Source of the DNA: CAYMKL01 sp964390805 | Lineage (GTDB): Bacteria; Chloroflexota; Anaerolineae; VGOG01 | Length of the DNA: 39,574 nt | Direction: 5' to 3' | Assembly (NCBI GenBank): GCA_964390805.1 | Contig: CAYMKL010000061.1 | Coordinates: 1-39,574, forward strand | Shown here: one piece after another, positions 39,561 to 39,574 of the stretch | Numbering within the stretch: the first letter of the stretch is position 1 | Layout of the letters: every line of letters begins with the position of its first letter | Program-made: the position numbers and the translations under genes | The notes under the pieces: model-generated | Told to the model about the DNA's origin: nothing | Database searches by the model: none | Seen by the model: the letters and a program-made list of their open reading frames with translations, nothing else

Positions 39561-39574
39561 AGCACGTTAACAAC

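Overview
The window looks like a metagenome-type scaffold from a GC-rich bacterium, most plausibly Chloroflexota (Anaerolineae-like). This is an inference. It rests on the giant exported CSLREA/beta-helix protein, the YfhO-type and GT39-type membrane proteins, the AmaP-ScpB pair and, above all, many short palindromic repeats that sit even inside conserved genes. One 100-N scaffold gap lies at 23200-23299. A gene runs off the left edge, and the right edge falls just after a truncated gene.

Layout. 1-11418 (minus) is a single open frame of at least 3806 codons. It encodes a secreted multidomain surface protein: three CSLREA/beta-helix modules, DUF11, cadherin/VCBS-like Ig repeats, an F5/8-type C domain and a LamG domain. 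Its 1-kb upstream region holds two diverged copies of a structured ~170-210 nt element. Next come a repeat-rich coiled-coil/DUF3782-like protein (minus) and enolase (minus), each with a good sigma70-type promoter. Divergent from enolase, a near-consensus promoter (15339-15367) starts a branched-chain amino acid operon. It begins with a 34-codon leader peptide containing Ile4-Ser-Leu-Val3-Glu-Leu2, followed by mutually exclusive antiterminator and terminator hairpins. The operon order is ilvD, a lone C-terminal aminotransferase domain, ilvB, ilvN, ilvC, leuA, leuC, leuD, leuB, ilvE, cimA. Together these cover valine and leucine synthesis, and isoleucine synthesis through citramalate rather than threonine deaminase.

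Downstream, a perfect TTGACA-N17-TATAAT promoter precedes a polyprenyl-phosphate-type GT2, a GT39/ArnT-like membrane glycosyltransferase and a YfhO-like membrane protein, probably a lipid-linked sugar/glycosylation unit. An amaP-scpB pair follows. After a 91-bp inverted-repeat element flanked by 12-bp direct repeats comes a less GC-rich ABC-2 export locus: a minus-strand ATPase diverging from a permease fused to a PrsW-like intramembrane protease, then a truncated second permease. It looks acquired from elsewhere.

The most striking points are the ribosome-mediated BCAA attenuator, the duplicated unknown leader element before the giant adhesin-like gene, the in-frame palindromic insertions in enolase, LeuB, LeuC, GT39, YfhO and ScpB, and the ABC-2/PrsW fusion.
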